A stretch of DNA of 64,000 bases from Rhizobium sp. FKY42 (GCF_005222835.1 NZ_STGA01000029.1:496001-560000), one strand, 5' to 3'; shown: positions 38,517-47,978, counted from the first letter of the stretch. The notes: generated by a model from the letters alone, not told the origin. Translations and numbers: made by a program.

Positions 38517-38623
38517 TAATGCATGTCGCGCTCAACCGAATTCGGTTGAGCGGAACGAACATGCATCAATTTAAAGTCTTACAGCGTCGTTCGCGCGTTC
38601 AATCGAACGCGCCGCGCTGTAGG
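38517..38623. repeat. RIME-type intergenic mosaic element
   Basis: Two palindromes are joined. The first has outer arms ATGCATGT (38519-38526) and ACATGCAT (38559-38566) around a perfect 24-base palindrome at 38529-38552. The second has ACAGCG/CGCTGT (38581-38586, 38615-38620) around GCGCGTTC/GAACGCGC (38593-38600, 38605-38612). This layout and the ATGCATGTCGC opening match Rhizobium-specific intergenic mosaic elements. It lies in the 229-base space between the GGDEF/EAL gene and aroC. Confidence 0.85.
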
Positions 38624-38733
38624 ACCGGCGAACGGATTGCCCGATAAAAGGGCTTTCCTCGTGCAGGTCTTTTCAACTATGACAAACCCGATTTCAAAGG
38701 GAGCGGCTCTTCGCCGCCGAATGGTCGGGTCTC

Positions 38734-39834
38734 ATGTCGCACAACACATTTGGTCATCTCTTCCGCGTTACAACCTGGGGTGAAAGCCATGGTCCCGCGC
38801 TTGGCTGTGTGGTGGACGGCTGCCCTCCCGGCATCACCTTCACGCTCGATGATCTGCAAATCTATCTCGACAAGCGCAAACCCGGCCAATCCCGTTTCGT
38901 GACGCAGCGCCGCGAAGACGATATCGTGAAGGTGCTCTCGGGTGTCATGATCGCCGAGGACGGGTTGACAATGACCACGACGGGCACGCCGATCTCCATG
39001 CTGATCGAAAACACCGATCAGCGTTCAAAGGATTATGGCGATATCGCCCGCCGCTATCGCCCTGGCCATGCCGACTTTGCCTATGACGTGAAATACGGCA
39101 TTCGCGACTATCGCGGCGGCGGTCGCTCATCTGCCCGCGAAACCGCAGCACGTGTGGCAGCGGGTGCGCTCGCCCGCAAGATCATTCCCGGCGCGACCAT
39201 CCGCGGGGTGCTGACCCAGATCGGCAAGCACAAGATCAATCGTGACAACTGGGACTGGTCGCAGGTCGATCAGAACCCGTTCTTCTGCCCGGACGCTGCC
39301 ATGGTGCCCGTGTGGGAAGAGTATCTCGATGGCATCCGCAAATCCGGTTCCTCCATCGGTGCGGTCATCGAAGTGGTGGCCGAAAATGTGCCGGCCGGTC
39401 TTGGCGCGCCTCTCTATTCGAAGCTCGATCAGGATATCGCCTCGCTGCTGATGTCGATCAATGCGGTGAAGGGTGTCGAGATCGGCGAAGGCTTTGCCTC
39501 TGCCGAATTGAGCGGCGAGGAAAATGCCGACGAAATGCGCATGGGCAATGATGGCAAGCCGCTTTTCCTCTCCAACCATGCAGGCGGTATTCTGGGCGGC
39601 ATTTCCACCGGCCAGCCCATTATTGCCCGCTTCGCCGTAAAGCCGACTTCCTCGATTCTGACGGAGCGCCAGTCTATCGACGCCGATGGCAACAACGTGG
39701 ATGTGCGCACCAAGGGCCGTCACGACCCTTGCGTGGGCATTCGCGCCGCCCCTATTGGTGAAGCCATGGTGGCCTGCGCGATTGCAGACCACTTCCTGCG
39801 TGATCGCGGCCAGACGGGCAAGCAGCGCGACTAA
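38734..39834 (+). CDS. aroC: chorismate synthase
   Basis: AroC makes chorismate from EPSP in the last common step of aromatic amino acid synthesis, requiring reduced FMN. The 366-residue protein has [26 protein letters not shown] at the N-terminus, [48 protein letters not shown] and [15 protein letters not shown], all signature blocks of the family. Length and termini are normal. It is preceded by the RIME element and converges on a small GNAT gene with 14 bases between stops. Confidence 0.97.
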   Translation: MSHNTFGHLFRVTTWGESHGPALGCVVDGCPPGITFTLDDLQIYLDKRKPGQSRFVTQRREDDIVKVLSGVMIAEDGLTMTTTGTPISMLIENTDQRSKDYGDIARRYRPGHADFAYDVKYGIRDYRGGGRSSARETAARVAAGALARKIIPGATIRGVLTQIGKHKINRDNWDWSQVDQNPFFCPDAAMVPVWEEYLDGIRKSGSSIGAVIEVVAENVPAGLGAPLYSKLDQDIASLLMSINAVKGVEIGEGFASAELSGEENADEMRMGNDGKPLFLSNHAGGILGGISTGQPIIARFAVKPTSSILTERQSIDADGNNVDVRTKGRHDPCVGIRAAPIGEAMVACAIADHFLRDRGQTGKQRD

Positions 39835-39848
39835 TTATTTCACTGCGG

Positions 39849-40262
39849 TTACCGTCCAACGATCATCGACATGCCGAGCGAGCGCGGCGCGGTTTCACTG
39901 AAGCCATATTGCTCGTACAGGCGGTTTGCGGGTACATCGGCAATCAGGCTGACATAGGCCGTTTCCGGCAGGTTCTCCCGGATGTAATCGGTCAACGCAC
40001 CCATGATCTTCTTGCCTAAGCCCTGCCCCTGATGGGCGGGGTCGACGGCAATATCGGTGATCTGAAAAAAGCAGCCGCCATCACCGATGATGCGGCCCAT
40101 GCCGATAACGTCCTTGCCGTGGCAAACAGAGACGCCGAAAATCGTGCCCTTCAGGCCGATGCGTGAAGCCTCTTCGGAAAATGGCGTCAGGCCCGAAATC
40201 TTCCGCAGCCGCATGTAATCGGCAAGTTCGGGAGTGCGCAGTTCCACGCTATAGCCATTCAT
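39849..40262 (-). CDS. small GNAT acetyltransferase
   Basis: The 137-residue protein is a GNAT N-acetyltransferase. The acetyl-CoA loop is DIAVDPAHQGQGLGKKIMGALTDYI (Q-x-x-G-x-G pattern GQGLGKK), and the C-terminal strand is ANRLYEQYGFSETAP. The N-terminal part includes YSVELRTPELADYMRLRKISGL and the short strand FGVSVCHGKDVIGMGRIIG. The substrate cannot be inferred. It is convergent with aroC and 13 bases from the YcaQ-like gene, which is transcribed in the same direction upstream of it, so the two probably share an operon. Confidence 0.88.
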   Translation of the reverse strand: MNGYSVELRTPELADYMRLRKISGLTPFSEEASRIGLKGTIFGVSVCHGKDVIGMGRIIGDGGCFFQITDIAVDPAHQGQGLGKKIMGALTDYIRENLPETAYVSLIADVPANRLYEQYGFSETAPRSLGMSMIVGR

Positions 40263-40275
40263 ATCAGTCCTTCCC

Positions 40276-41469
40276 TCAATCATTGGCCAACCAGCGATCG
40301 GCATACTCCACGCGTTCCACTCCGGTAAAACGAGCAAGCCGTACAAGCTCTGCGTTCAGGCGCTCCAGTCGTCCGGTGGACGGTTTGACGCCCGGCTCCA
40401 GCCACAAACGCTTGACGCCAAGAACGCTTGTCTTTCGATCCGCCTTCATATCTATGCGACCAATCATGCGGTCCCCCTCCAGCAAGGGGAAGACATAGTA
40501 GCCGTATTGCCGCTTGGGTTCGGGCACGAATATCTCGATGCGATAGAAGAAACCGAACAGTCTCTCGGCACGGTTCCGGTCCCGCAGCAGTGGATCGAAC
40601 GGTGACAGGACGCGGATGCGCTGCGGCGGTGCCGGCGGCTCAAGCAGCGAGGATAGCTGTTCCTTCAGCGCGAAGGATGGGCGTGGGGAACCATCGACGC
40701 TGCTGATCGATACGGCTTGCAATTCCTCGCGGTGGCTATCCACCCAGATTTTCGCCTCCTGCGGGGAAACCAGCGCCCAGAAGGCGGCGATCTCTCCATG
40801 TGTCGCAAAACCAAGCCGGGAAAGCGCCGAGCGACAGGCCCAATCCACAAATTCATCGTGGCTTACCTCTGGCTCATAATGATGAGGCGGGATTACGCGC
40901 TCGGCCAGATCATAGACCTTCTGGAAGTTCTCCCGCCGCGCGATGGCGAGCTTGCCCGTATGCCACAAAAATTCGAGCGCGGTTTTCGATGGATGCCAGT
41001 TCCACCAGCCACCAGCTTTATGATCCTGCGCCTTCACATCCCGCGACATCGTGGCTCCCAGCGTGCGTATGCGCTGATAGGTTTCCTCGAAAGCGCGATC
41101 GAACCCCTCTCCCTGCCACTTGGCCCAGTTCTCCATGATCTTCGCCTCGCGGCGGACAAAGCGATGCTTCCAATAGGGAAAGAAGGCGGATGGAATGACC
41201 GAAGCATCATGCGTCCAGTGCTCGAACAGGCTTCTTTCTTTCTCCAGCAGGTGCGCCAGATCCTCTCGCCGATAGGTCTGGTTGCGGGAGAAAAGGATCT
41301 GGTGATGCGCGCGCTCCACCGTCTGGACGCTATCGACCTGAACAAAACCGATTGTCTCGATCAATTCCTGCAGGCCCTTGGGCCCAAGCGCACGGTTTGG
41401 CGCTGCGGCAAGGCCCTGCCGTTCCAGAAACATTCGCCGTGCACGCTCGTTTTCGATCAGAATCGTCAT
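40276..41469 (-). CDS. YcaQ-like winged-helix crosslink-repair DNA glycosylase
   Basis: The 397-residue protein belongs to the HTH_42/YcaQ (AlkX) family, whose E. coli member unhooks interstrand DNA crosslinks. Typical blocks are GFVQVDSVQTVERAHHQILFSRNQTY near the start, RSLFEHWTHDASVIPSAFFPYWKHR, and the C-terminal LSPFDPLLRDRNRAERLFGFFYRIEIFVPEPKRQYGYYVFPLLEGDRMIGRIDMKADR. The catalytic QxQ-like segment is here QVDSVQ. I start at ATG 41469 (MTILIENERARRMFL). It is followed by the small GNAT gene, a possible two-gene unit. Activity was not tested here. Confidence 0.88.
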   Translation of the reverse strand: MTILIENERARRMFLERQGLAAAPNRALGPKGLQELIETIGFVQVDSVQTVERAHHQILFSRNQTYRREDLAHLLEKERSLFEHWTHDASVIPSAFFPYWKHRFVRREAKIMENWAKWQGEGFDRAFEETYQRIRTLGATMSRDVKAQDHKAGGWWNWHPSKTALEFLWHTGKLAIARRENFQKVYDLAERVIPPHHYEPEVSHDEFVDWACRSALSRLGFATHGEIAAFWALVSPQEAKIWVDSHREELQAVSISSVDGSPRPSFALKEQLSSLLEPPAPPQRIRVLSPFDPLLRDRNRAERLFGFFYRIEIFVPEPKRQYGYYVFPLLEGDRMIGRIDMKADRKTSVLGVKRLWLEPGVKPSTGRLERLNAELVRLARFTGVERVEYADRWLAND

Positions 41470-41562
41470 AAACCGCACGCTAGCGCCTGTTCTTGTTTTG
41501 TTCAATGCGGCTTGCAGATTTTTCCGCCTTCAGACAGGCATTCCCCTGATCGATGCTGGAGG

Positions 41563-41572
41563 TTATAGAGAC
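41563..41572 (+). promoter_or_regulatory. weak BioR-like half site before bioM
   Basis: TTATAGAGAC matches seven of ten positions of the BioR operator TTATMKATAA, about 28 bases before the bioM start. The right half is not conserved, so this is only a candidate. Confidence 0.3.
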
Positions 41573-41599
41573 TGCGGAAACGGATAGAGGCCTTCACGG

Positions 41600-42280
41600 T
41601 TGCGCATTCAACTTGAAAACGTGGGTTTGAGCTTTGGAGAACGGGTGGCGCTTCATACGCTTTCGCTTGAGCTGAGCGAACACCGGATTGGCGTGATCGG
41701 CCTCAACGGGTCCGGCAAAACGAGCTTTGCGCGGCTCATTGCGGGTCTGGCAAGGCCAACCGCTGGCAGGGTTCTGCTGGATGGACTGGATACGGTCGAG
41801 CAGGCAAAGGCACTTGAAGGGCGCACAGGGTTCATTTTTCAAAACCCCGGCAACCAGATCATTCTGCCAATCATCGAGGATGACATTGCGCTGGGCCTGA
41901 AAAGCCGGGGCGTAGATGGGGCTGACCTGACGCAGCGCGTTTCGGCTGCGCTCAACCGGTTCGGCATCGAGGATCTGGCCAGACGCAGACCACACGAGTT
42001 GTCCGGCGGGCAATTGCAGCTCGCGGCGCTGGCCGCCGTAACGGTGACGGAACCGGATCTTATTCTGTTCGACGAGCCGACCAATCAACTGGATCTGCGC
42101 AATCGGGCCATCGTCAAGGACACAATTGCCAACCTGCCGGAACAGGCCGTTATTGTTTCCCACGATCTGGATCTGGTCGCCGGCTTCGAGCGCGTGCTGG
42201 TATTCCATGAGGGACGGCTTGCCTTTGATGGCTGGGGGCATGAGGCCCTCCGCTTCTATCGCGAGCTGGCCGGATGCTGA
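41600..42280 (+). CDS. bioM: biotin ECF transporter ATPase BioM
   Basis: BioM is the energy-coupling ATPase of the BioMNY biotin importer. The 226-residue protein has Walker A GLNGSGKTSFARL near residue 35, the GFIFQNPGNQIILPIIEDDIALGL Q-loop block that is typical of energy-coupling-factor ATPases, the signature ELSGGQLQLAALAA and Walker B LILFDEPTNQLD. The start is a TTG at 41600 with GAGG about 10 bases upstream. The bioN start overlaps its end by seven bases. It is the first gene of bioM-bioN-bioY. Confidence 0.93.
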   Translation: MRIQLENVGLSFGERVALHTLSLELSEHRIGVIGLNGSGKTSFARLIAGLARPTAGRVLLDGLDTVEQAKALEGRTGFIFQNPGNQIILPIIEDDIALGLKSRGVDGADLTQRVSAALNRFGIEDLARRRPHELSGGQLQLAALAAVTVTEPDLILFDEPTNQLDLRNRAIVKDTIANLPEQAVIVSHDLDLVAGFERVLVFHEGRLAFDGWGHEALRFYRELAGC

Positions 42281-42891
42281 ACAGCCTGCACATCGAGGGC
42301 GCAAGCTGGCTTCACCGGATGGGAACCGGCTGGAAGCTTTTCGCGCTGTTCGTAATCAGTCTCGCGCTCACACTGATCGACAACCTACCGGTGCTGGCAG
42401 GCGCACTCTTTGCATCGCTGATTGTTGCGCGCAGTATCGGCATGAAGGAAAGGATGCTGTGGCAGAGAACCAAGCCGGTGCTCTTGACTATTGCCTTTCT
42501 TGCGCTTGTCAACATGGTGCTCCTGTCACCGCGCGACGGTCTGGTCATTCTTCTTCGCCTGCCTGCCATCCTGTTTTTTGCCAGCGCGGTGACGGCCAGC
42601 ACATCCCTGTCAGCCTTTATCGATTGCCTGACGCGCGCCGCCATGCCGCTGGAGAAAATGGGCCTGTTGCGCGCTGCGGATCTGGGATTGGCGCTCGGTC
42701 TCGTCTTGCGTTTCGTGCCGGAAATTCATGAGCGCTATCGCGCCTTGAGGGATGCGCATCAGGCGCGTGGAATCCCGGTCAAATTGCATCGTCTGCTCGG
42801 TCCGCTGATCATTTCAACGCTGAAGGATGCGGATAGCATTGCTGATGCGATTGACGCGCGCGGCATTCGAGGCCAGAAAAGCCGCCATTAA
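42274..42891 (+). CDS. bioN: biotin ECF transporter transmembrane protein BioN
   Basis: BioN is the T-component linking the ATPase to the biotin-binding BioY in the membrane. The 205-residue protein has about five helices, starting with WKLFALFVISLALTLIDNLPVLAG and including LVILLRLPAILFFASAVTAST. Two Ala-Arg-Gly motifs (QARGIPV and DARGI) near the C-terminus are the cytoplasmic coupling elements of this family. It overlaps bioM by seven bases, which implies coupled translation. bioY follows after 40 bases. Confidence 0.92.
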   Translation: MLNSLHIEGASWLHRMGTGWKLFALFVISLALTLIDNLPVLAGALFASLIVARSIGMKERMLWQRTKPVLLTIAFLALVNMVLLSPRDGLVILLRLPAILFFASAVTASTSLSAFIDCLTRAAMPLEKMGLLRAADLGLALGLVLRFVPEIHERYRALRDAHQARGIPVKLHRLLGPLIISTLKDADSIADAIDARGIRGQKSRH

Positions 42892-42931
42892 TCTTTCTTT
42901 AAAGAGGCGCTCCGCCTCGACAGGAGTTTTC

Positions 42932-43495
42932 ATGTCCACCAGAGATCTCGTGCTTGCGGCGCTGTTTACAGCCATCATAGTTGTTCTTGGCCTCATTCCG
43001 CCGGTTCCGCTGGCCTTTCTGCCGGTACCGATCACCGCGCAGTCCATGGGTGTCATGCTGGCGGGCTGCATCATCGGTGCCACGCGCGGCGCTCTGGCCT
43101 ATGTTCTGCTGGTCGTGCTGGTGGCGGTCGGTCTGCCGGTCCTGTCCGGCGGTCGCGGCGGACTTGCCGTCCTCATGGGGCCGACGGCAGGCTACATCTT
43201 CGGCTGGATTGTCGGCACCTTCGTCACTGGCCTTCTCGCCCAGCGTCTCGTCAGCGAGAGCCAGCCTGCGCTTCGCCAGATGGCGGGTTTCCTGATTGCG
43301 GGCGTCGTGGGCGGAATCGTGGTCGTCTATGCCATCGGCATGCCCTGGCTGAGCTTCATTACCGGCACGCCATTCGACAAGGTCGTCACCGGCTCGGTCG
43401 TCTTCCTGCCCGGCGACATCCTGAAGGCTGTGATCGCATCGCTGGCGGCGCGCGCCGTCATGGTCGGTTACCCGCTCCTGCCACAGCGGGCCTGA
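42932..43495 (+). CDS. bioY: biotin transporter substrate-specific subunit BioY
   Basis: BioY binds biotin in the membrane with very high affinity and delivers it inside with BioMN. The 187-residue protein has six predicted helices. Family blocks are LIPPVPLAFLPVPITAQSMGVMLAGCIIGATRGALAYVLLVVLVAVGLPVLSGGRGG, MGPTAGYIFGW and the C-terminal PGDILKAVIASLAA, including the biotin-contact arginine region. CAGGAG stands nine bases before the ATG at 42932. The order bioM-bioN-bioY is common in rhizobia. Confidence 0.95.
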   Translation: MSTRDLVLAALFTAIIVVLGLIPPVPLAFLPVPITAQSMGVMLAGCIIGATRGALAYVLLVVLVAVGLPVLSGGRGGLAVLMGPTAGYIFGWIVGTFVTGLLAQRLVSESQPALRQMAGFLIAGVVGGIVVVYAIGMPWLSFITGTPFDKVVTGSVVFLPGDILKAVIASLAARAVMVGYPLLPQRA

Positions 43496-43501
43496 GTTTC
43501 C

Positions 43502-43903
43502 TCAATCGAGGAAGCGATACAGCCAATCACGCAGCTCTTCGGAAAGCGGTGCCGGTGCGCCGCTTTGCCGGTCGCAGGCGCTCCAGATGATTTCGGCCTC
43601 CGCCACCGGCTCGGTGCCGCGGTGCATCAGGACGGAAAAGCCCGCTGAGCGACCGCCGATCTTGCTGACGCGTACCGTCGTTTCAATGCGATCGCCAAAG
43701 CGCACTGCCCGCAGAAGATTGCAGCTGACCTTTGAGACATAGAAGGCCGGATCGGTGTCCAGCGGCTCACGCTGGTCCCAGAAGCGGGCGAGCGCCTCTT
43801 CCGCATGAATGATATAGGCTGCGCTGAACATTTCGCCGCGCATACCGACATCACGAAACGGCACCTCGAAGGCCTGCCGGTTATTGATCTGTTTAGCCGT
43901 CAT
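43502..43903 (-). CDS. acyl-CoA thioesterase, 4HBT hotdog type
   Basis: The 133-residue protein is a single hotdog domain like 4-hydroxybenzoyl-CoA thioesterase. The N-terminal motif VPFRDVGMRGEMFSAAYIIHAEEALARFW keeps the key aspartate but has GEM in place of the usual GHVN. The rest includes VSKVSCNLLRAVRFGDRIETTVRVSKIGGRSAGF and a EAEIIWSACDR strand. Likely substrates are acyl- or aryl-CoA thioesters. I start it at the ATG at 43903 rather than four codons earlier. It converges with bioY, seven bases away. Confidence 0.85.
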   Translation of the reverse strand: MTAKQINNRQAFEVPFRDVGMRGEMFSAAYIIHAEEALARFWDQREPLDTDPAFYVSKVSCNLLRAVRFGDRIETTVRVSKIGGRSAGFSVLMHRGTEPVAEAEIIWSACDRQSGAPAPLSEELRDWLYRFLD

Positions 43904-44081
43904 TCTGCCCCTCAACCGGTTGCCCGGCCTTCCACCCCTTTAATGCCATTAAAGAGCACGGATGCCCTGCCCACAAGCAGGAAGCGGTGGGTGGTCAGAG
44001 CAGACGGCTTGAAATCTCATCACATATGAGCCATTTCGGTGACGCCCGCCTTTTTGGTTGAAGCGGCAGGAGGCCGAGTGC

Positions 44082-45017
44082 ATGACGACCCGCCTGTACG
44101 AAAACAAGATTTTCCTCGAACACAATACGCCTGAAGGCCATCCTGAACGCGCCGACCGGCTGCGCTCTCTGGCACTGGCGCTGGAGCACCCGAATTTCGA
44201 GCGTCTGGAGCGTGTTCAGGCACCGCAAGCCAACGAAGATTTCGTTCTGTTGGCGCATCCGGAAGAGCATCTTTACTCAGTCATGCGCGAGATTCCCGAA
44301 GAGGAAGGCCGCATCCGCCAGATCGAGGCGGATACCCATGTCAGCCAGAAAAGCCTGCAGGCCGCACTGACCGGCATTGGCGGCGCGATTGCTGCGGTGG
44401 ATGACGTGTTCAACGGCAAGGTCGACAATGTATTCGTTGCCTCCCGCCCTCCCGGCCATCATGCAGAAAAATCCAAGGCCATGGGCTTTTGCCTGTTCAA
44501 CAATGTCGCCATTGCTGCACGCCATGCGCAAAAGACCTATGGTGTGGAGCGCGTTGCGATCGTGGACTGGGACGTTCACCACGGGAACGGCACACAGGAC
44601 ATTTTCTGGGACGATCCGAACGTGCTGTTCTGTTCCACCCACCAGATGCCGCTTTACCCCTGGAGCGGAGAACTCAGCGAAACCGGTGCGCACAACAATA
44701 TCATCAACGCACCGCTGGAGCCGCATGCGGCGGGCGATCATTTCCGCGAGGCGTTTTCGACCCGCGTGTTGCCTGCCCTACACAATTTCCGTCCGGATTT
44801 CCTGTTGATATCTGCCGGTTTCGACGCGCATCACCGCGATCCGCTGGCGCAGATCAATCTGGTGGGCGATGATTTCGATTGGGCGACGGGGCGCTTGATG
44901 GAAGTTGCCGGACGCTATGCGGGCAACCGCCTCGTGAGCCTGCTGGAAGGCGGCTATGATCTTGAAGGGCTGGCAGAATCCGCCGGACTTCACATTTGCA
45001 GACTGATGAAGGGTTGA
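44082..45017 (+). CDS. histone-deacetylase-fold amidohydrolase
   Basis: The 311-residue protein belongs to the arginase/deacetylase superfamily, like bacterial acetylpolyamine amidohydrolases or HDAC-like hydrolases. Zinc and catalytic residues are seen in [24 protein letters not shown] (His-His), [18 protein letters not shown] (Asp and His ligands) and [12 protein letters not shown] (third ligand). The ending [16 protein letters not shown] is typical. AGGAGG precedes the ATG at 44082 by 8 bases. The natural substrate is unknown. It is two bases upstream of xseB. Confidence 0.92.
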   Translation: MTTRLYENKIFLEHNTPEGHPERADRLRSLALALEHPNFERLERVQAPQANEDFVLLAHPEEHLYSVMREIPEEEGRIRQIEADTHVSQKSLQAALTGIGGAIAAVDDVFNGKVDNVFVASRPPGHHAEKSKAMGFCLFNNVAIAARHAQKTYGVERVAIVDWDVHHGNGTQDIFWDDPNVLFCSTHQMPLYPWSGELSETGAHNNIINAPLEPHAAGDHFREAFSTRVLPALHNFRPDFLLISAGFDAHHRDPLAQINLVGDDFDWATGRLMEVAGRYAGNRLVSLLEGGYDLEGLAESAGLHICRLMKG

Positions 45018-45019
45018 GG

Positions 45020-45274
45020 ATGAGCGACAGCGCAGCAAATCAGGATGTGGGCAGCCTGAGCTTCGAAAAGGCAGTTGCAGAGCTGGAGGGCATTGTAACC
45101 CGGCTGGAACGTGGCGACGTGGCACTCGACGAGTCGATCGCGATATACGAGCGCGGCGAAGCCCTGAAGAAGCATTGCGAGACGCTTCTCAATGCGGCGG
45201 AGAACCGGATCGAAAAAATCCGTCTCGATCGTGCAGGCAAGCCGCAGGGTGTGGAGCCTCTCGACGGGGAATAA
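45020..45274 (+). CDS. xseB: exodeoxyribonuclease VII small subunit
   Basis: XseB associates with XseA to make exonuclease VII, which degrades single-stranded DNA. The 84-residue protein has the characteristic helical core [54 protein letters not shown]. It starts at ATG 45020, two bases after the deacetylase stop, with GGTTGAGG covering the preceding stop as ribosome site. xseA is not in this window. In many rhizobia dxs follows xseB, but here dxs is about 14 kb away. Confidence 0.96.
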   Translation: MSDSAANQDVGSLSFEKAVAELEGIVTRLERGDVALDESIAIYERGEALKKHCETLLNAAENRIEKIRLDRAGKPQGVEPLDGE

Positions 45275-45322
45275 TCGCAGACCGCGAGGGAACCCGAAGA
45301 AGGCTCCCGCCGTTCTCGGGCC

Positions 45323-45448
45323 ATGGCAAGAGATACCGGACCCCGCGCCCGCAAGGGCATGATCAGCTTTGTTTTGACCATATTTTTCGTGGCCCTTGTT
45401 TTGGCCGCGATTTACATGATCGGCTTCACGCCCGGCGAAACGAATTGA
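45323..45448 (+). CDS. 41-residue membrane protein after xseB
   Basis: The reading frame starts at ATG 45323 and ends at a TGA at 45448. It encodes a basic N-terminus (MARDTGPRARKG) and one transmembrane helix (MISFVLTIFFVALVLAAIYMIGF) with a short polar end. Positive charges at the N-terminus predict the N-in topology. No strong ribosome site is seen, and only seven bases separate its stop from the end of the ROK gene on the other strand. I recognise no family; it is a hypothetical protein supported by the clean hydrophobic pattern only. Confidence 0.55.
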   Translation: MARDTGPRARKGMISFVLTIFFVALVLAAIYMIGFTPGETN

Positions 45449-45454
45449 TCGGCG

Positions 45455-46711
45455 TCACCTGACCTGCGTGACACGATGGTCGATGGCGTTCAGGGCCCTG
45501 TCGACATGACCCTCGAACACCAATGTCTGTTCGTCCTGCACCAGCGATATCGCTGGCTGACCGTTCAGCCTCACATGCAACGACTGTGACAACCCTTCCT
45601 CGACACCGCCCGTCAGGAGATCGTAGAAGCGGTTGCCGGGGCCGGTGATGGCAACCGGCATGTCGCCCGCAAGACTAAGCACGCGCGACAGCCCCTGCCC
45701 CAGCGCCAAGCCTGCCTGACGAAAGGCATATTGCGCCATGCGATTGCCTTGACGGGCCGACTGGGCAATCTTTTCCATTTCCGCAAGCGGAACGAACTTG
45801 GCGGGAATCGTATTTGGCGGCACCTGGAAGGCCAGGCGCAGGATGCCGTAAAAGCCGGCCGATGCCTCGATACAGCCATAGGCGCCGCAACGACAGAGCC
45901 GGTTATCTGGAGCGTTCAGCATATGCCCGAAATTCGGAGCGGTCGTCATGATTTCGCCTGCCTCCATGCGCGCAATACCCAGGCCGATGCTGTGGCCGAG
46001 CGACAGGGCAACAAGCCCGTTCGGTGGCATTTCCGATCTTGACGATTGACGCCGTGCCAAGGCCTGAACCACAAGCAGGGTTTCATTGCTGAGCGACAGA
46101 TGACAATTGGGATAGGCATCGGCCAGCACGGAAAAATCCACCTCTTCCCGGCCCAGGACAGGCGACCAGACGAGCCTGCCGATCTCCGACTCCACGATGC
46201 CCTTGCTGCTCAATGAGAGCTGGCTGAAAGCCTCTGGCGAAAGCTTTGAGCGTCCCAGAAGCCTCGCAAGCGATGCGGCGATATCTTGTAGAAGCGGACC
46301 GGCCCTTGCGACGTTGACATCCCGGACCGTGCTGAACCGGTCGATCAGTTTGCCGCGGTAATCGGAAAGCGCATAATGCAGGGCATCTGAGGAAATCTGT
46401 ACCGAAACCGCATAGGCAAATCCGGCAGCCCGCTCAAACAAGACACGGGGCCGCCCTCGCCCACTGGGCGCGCTCTGCTCCTGCCGTTCGATGGCACCTG
46501 TCTTCTCCAGATCGACCGTCACTGCCGTCACGGTGGCCGAAGCCAAACCCGTAAGTTCCGAAAGCTCCGTATGGGAAAGCGCGCCCTTTAGCCGCAGTAC
46601 GCCAAGCACGGCCAGCATGTTCTGGCGGCGCAGAAGCTCGGTTCCTGGCTTGGCAGCCAACGAACGCTGGCCCGATGGCAGATCTATGGATGGCGTGGCT
46701 TTCATCCACAT
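45455..46711 (-). CDS. ROK family transcriptional repressor (xylose locus, XylR type)
   Basis: The 418-residue protein has an N-terminal winged helix-turn-helix ([45 protein letters not shown], about residues 30-75) and a C-terminal ROK sugar-binding domain. The ROK zinc motif [12 protein letters not shown] is near residue 270, and [16 protein letters not shown] precedes it. Such regulators release DNA on sugar binding. It is divergent from xylF, and a perfect 9-3-9 palindrome over the xylF promoter fits its operator, so it is very likely the xylose repressor. An ATG at 46705 is an alternative start. Confidence 0.9.
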   Translation of the reverse strand: MWMKATPSIDLPSGQRSLAAKPGTELLRRQNMLAVLGVLRLKGALSHTELSELTGLASATVTAVTVDLEKTGAIERQEQSAPSGRGRPRVLFERAAGFAYAVSVQISSDALHYALSDYRGKLIDRFSTVRDVNVARAGPLLQDIAASLARLLGRSKLSPEAFSQLSLSSKGIVESEIGRLVWSPVLGREEVDFSVLADAYPNCHLSLSNETLLVVQALARRQSSRSEMPPNGLVALSLGHSIGLGIARMEAGEIMTTAPNFGHMLNAPDNRLCRCGAYGCIEASAGFYGILRLAFQVPPNTIPAKFVPLAEMEKIAQSARQGNRMAQYAFRQAGLALGQGLSRVLSLAGDMPVAITGPGNRFYDLLTGGVEEGLSQSLHVRLNGQPAISLVQDEQTLVFEGHVDRALNAIDHRVTQVR

Positions 46712-46742
46712 GATTTCGCACTCAACTACTCAAAAAGGGCTG

Positions 46743-46792
46743 TTGACACCCTGCACTCCATCTGCCAGATATTTTCTCGACTGTCGAGAAAA
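46743..46792 (+). promoter_or_regulatory. xylF promoter and ROK operator
   Basis: TTGACA (46743-46748), 18 bases, AGATAT (46767-46772) makes a good sigma-70 promoter reading towards xylF. Immediately after, TTTTCTCGA (46772-46780), CTG and TCGAGAAAA (46784-46792) form a perfect dyad over the expected transcript start. This is a repressor site, most probably for the divergent ROK protein. Confidence 0.85.
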
Positions 46793-46895
46793 ACAATTTC
46801 CAGCATGGGAGCAGGGATTGTCGACGGTATTCGGGCGGGGGAGGAACGGGCCTGAAAGGTCCGGGCGCTGCCGCGTATTCACTCGGGAGGTTTTA

Positions 46896-47936
46896 ATGAA
46901 ATCAGTTCTCAAGCTGATGGCCGCTGCGGCTGTCATCACCGCCGTACACGCTCCGGCTTTCGCCAAGGATCTCGTGGTTGGCGTATCCTGGTCCAACTTC
47001 CAGGAAGAGCGTTGGAAGACTGACGAAGCAGCGATCAAGAAGGCGCTCGAGGCCGCTGGCGCGAAGTATATTTCTGCTGACGCCCAGACATCTGCCGCAA
47101 AGCAGCTGACCGACATCGAAAGCCTGATCTCGCAGGGCGCCAACGCCCTTATCGTGCTGGCACAGGATTCGTCCGCCATCGGCCCGGCCATTGAAAAGGC
47201 AACCAACGAAGGTATTCCGGTCATTGGCTATGACCGCCTGATCGAAAACCCGAAGACCTACTACATCACCTTCGACAACAAGGAAGTCGGTCGTCTGCAG
47301 GCAAAGGAAGTCTTCAAGGTCAAGCCACAGGGCAATTACGTGTTCATCAAGGGCGGCTCCACCGACCCGAACGCAGATTTCGTCTTCTCCGGTCAGCAGG
47401 AAGTGCTGAAGGAAGCTATTGCTTCCGGCAAGGTGAAGAATGTCGGTGAAGCCTATACCGATGGCTGGAAGCCGGAAATTGCCCAGAAGAACATGGAGCA
47501 GTTCCTGACCAAGAACAGCAACAAGGTCGATGCAGTCGTTTCCTCGAACGACGGTATGGCCGGTGGCGTTGTGGCCGCTCTCGAAGCGCAGGGTCTTGCC
47601 GGTTCCGTTCCGGTCTCCGGTCAGGATGGCGACAAGGCTGCTCTGAACCGCATCGCGCTCGGCACGCAGACTGTCTCCGTCTGGAAGGACAGCCGCGAGC
47701 TCGGCAAGAAGGCCGGCGAAGTGGCTGTTGCTCTCGCAAAGGGCACCAAGATGGAAGCTCTTCCGGGCACGCAGAAGTTCAAGGGCGGCGCCAAGGGCGT
47801 TGAAATGAACTCCGTATTCCTGACACCGATCGCCATCACCAAGGACAACCTGAACATCGTTCTCGATGCTGGCTGGATCTCCAAGAAGGAGCTTTGCCAG
47901 GGTGTAAAGGCCGGTTCCGTGAAGGTCTGCAGCTAA
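46896..47936 (+). CDS. xylF: D-xylose ABC transporter substrate-binding protein
   Basis: XylF captures D-xylose in the periplasm. The 346-residue protein has a signal peptide ending at APAFAKD and the periplasmic-binding fold of the ribose/xylose group: [78 protein letters not shown], and the hinge [25 protein letters not shown] lies 6 bases before the ATG. The start of xylH is 117 bases downstream, with a hairpin between. Similar sequences serve xylose; close relatives such as ChvE bind other sugars, so xylose is likely but not proven. Confidence 0.93.
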   Translation: MKSVLKLMAAAAVITAVHAPAFAKDLVVGVSWSNFQEERWKTDEAAIKKALEAAGAKYISADAQTSAAKQLTDIESLISQGANALIVLAQDSSAIGPAIEKATNEGIPVIGYDRLIENPKTYYITFDNKEVGRLQAKEVFKVKPQGNYVFIKGGSTDPNADFVFSGQQEVLKEAIASGKVKNVGEAYTDGWKPEIAQKNMEQFLTKNSNKVDAVVSSNDGMAGGVVAALEAQGLAGSVPVSGQDGDKAALNRIALGTQTVSVWKDSRELGKKAGEVAVALAKGTKMEALPGTQKFKGGAKGVEMNSVFLTPIAITKDNLNIVLDAGWISKKELCQGVKAGSVKVCS

Positions 47937-47978
47937 GCTCGGACTTTAGAAGTCGATCATCGGCAACAAAAGTTCCGC

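Noticed and set aside
44082..45017. Eukaryote-like histone deacetylase acquired by transfer
   Set aside because: This fold is widespread in bacteria and base composition matches the neighbours.
46901..47936. xylF product as ChvE, the virulence sugar-binding protein
   Set aside because: The gene order xylF-xylH-xylG with a ROK regulator fits a xylose transporter better; chvE is normally with gguAB. The sequence alone cannot exclude related sugars.
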